5,421 nt of DNA from Anaerolineae bacterium. Lineage in GTDB: Bacteria > Chloroflexota > Anaerolineae > 4572-78 > NAK82. The position numbers were made by a program, and so were the translations under genes. Location of the stretch: the NCBI GenBank assembly GCA_030598425.1, contig JAUVPY010000224.1, positions 1 to 5,421 of the forward strand, given 5' to 3'. This document shows positions 5,319 through 5,421 of this stretch, in pieces; position 1 is the stretch's first letter, and each line of letters begins with the position of its first letter. Below the pieces are notes generated by a model. The model did not search any database, had not been told where the DNA came from, and was given only the letters and a program-made list of their open reading frames with translations.

Positions 5319-5364
5319 TCCCAAGTGCAACGCACCTCGCGAAGTGGGTGCGTTGCACTTGGGA
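5319..5364. terminator. perfect 18-bp hairpin at the end of the rightward unit
   Basis: Positions 5319-5336 (TCCCAAGTGCAACGCACC) pair perfectly with 5347-5364 around a ten-base loop, beginning eight bases after the Gfo/Idh stop codon. Such a strong GC-rich stem at an operon end suggests transcript termination or 3'-end protection. The expected T-run is absent on both strands (TTCTCAATC follows on the plus strand). Each arm also contains its own small palindrome, GTGC-AAC-GCAC, as in repetitive extragenic palindromes. Confidence 0.65.
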
Positions 5365-5367
5365 TTC

Positions 5368-5421
5368 TCAATCAAAGTACTCATCATCTACCCCGCACCA
5401 TTCCAGTGTGAACAGCGCCAG
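5368..5421 (-). CDS. possible C-terminal end of a convergent gene (cut by window edge)
   Basis: On the minus strand the frame from the right edge reads LALFTLEWCGVDDEYFD and then TGA (5370-5368). The composition is protein-like and acidic at the end. A convergent gene ending here would place the strong hairpin neatly between two gene ends, serving both. Only 17 residues are visible, so no family can be named and the reading may be chance. Confidence 0.3.
   Translation of the reverse strand: MALFTLEWCGVDDEYFD

Overview
The window looks like a catabolic gene neighbourhood from a free-living bacterium of moderate-to-high GC content. Start sites have clear Shine-Dalgarno sequences and several promoters fit the sigma-70 consensus. 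The enzyme mix (Gfo/Idh/MocA dehydrogenase, SDR dehydrogenase, D-threonine-aldolase-like PLP enzyme, NagB-like isomerase, VOC protein, M20 deacylase) is typical of sugar and amino-compound catabolism in environmental bacteria such as Chloroflexota. I cannot fix the phylum from the sequence; that is a low-confidence guess.

Layout: two transcription units diverge from a regulatory region at about 1183-1478. Leftward lie an SDR oxidoreductase (427-1182, minus) and the first 97 codons of an M20 metallopeptidase/deacylase (1-293, minus, cut by the window edge). Rightward lie a D-threonine aldolase/D-serine dehydratase-like protein (1479-2573), a 353-base gap, then three closely spaced genes: a NagB/glucosamine-6-phosphate isomerase-like protein (2927-3844), a small VOC protein (3899-4237) and a Gfo/Idh/MocA oxidoreductase (4295-5311). 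A perfect 18-bp hairpin (5319-5364) ends this run. A possible C-terminal tail of a convergent minus-strand gene reaches the right edge.

Regulatory DNA: the divergent region holds two well-formed sigma-70 promoters facing away from each other. A short palindrome lies between their -35 boxes, and further repeats flank the rightward promoter. The gap before the NagB-like gene holds another good promoter-like sequence (2593-2621) and an 87-bp element with perfect 18-bp inverted arms (2816-2902) ending just before the ribosome binding site. A one-mismatch copy of the arm core lies after the NagB-like gene.

How the genes may work together (inference): deacylation (M20), alcohol oxidations (SDR, Gfo/Idh), isomerisation or deamination (NagB-like), epimerisation or related metal chemistry (VOC) and cleavage of a beta-hydroxy amino acid (aldolase-like) would suit breakdown of an N-acylated amino sugar or hydroxy-amino-acid compound. 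The NagB-like protein has lost a canonical catalytic Asp and the Thr-rich phosphate loop, so the substrate may be unphosphorylated or the reaction different. No transporter, kinase or regulator gene is in the window, so the substrate is not determined.
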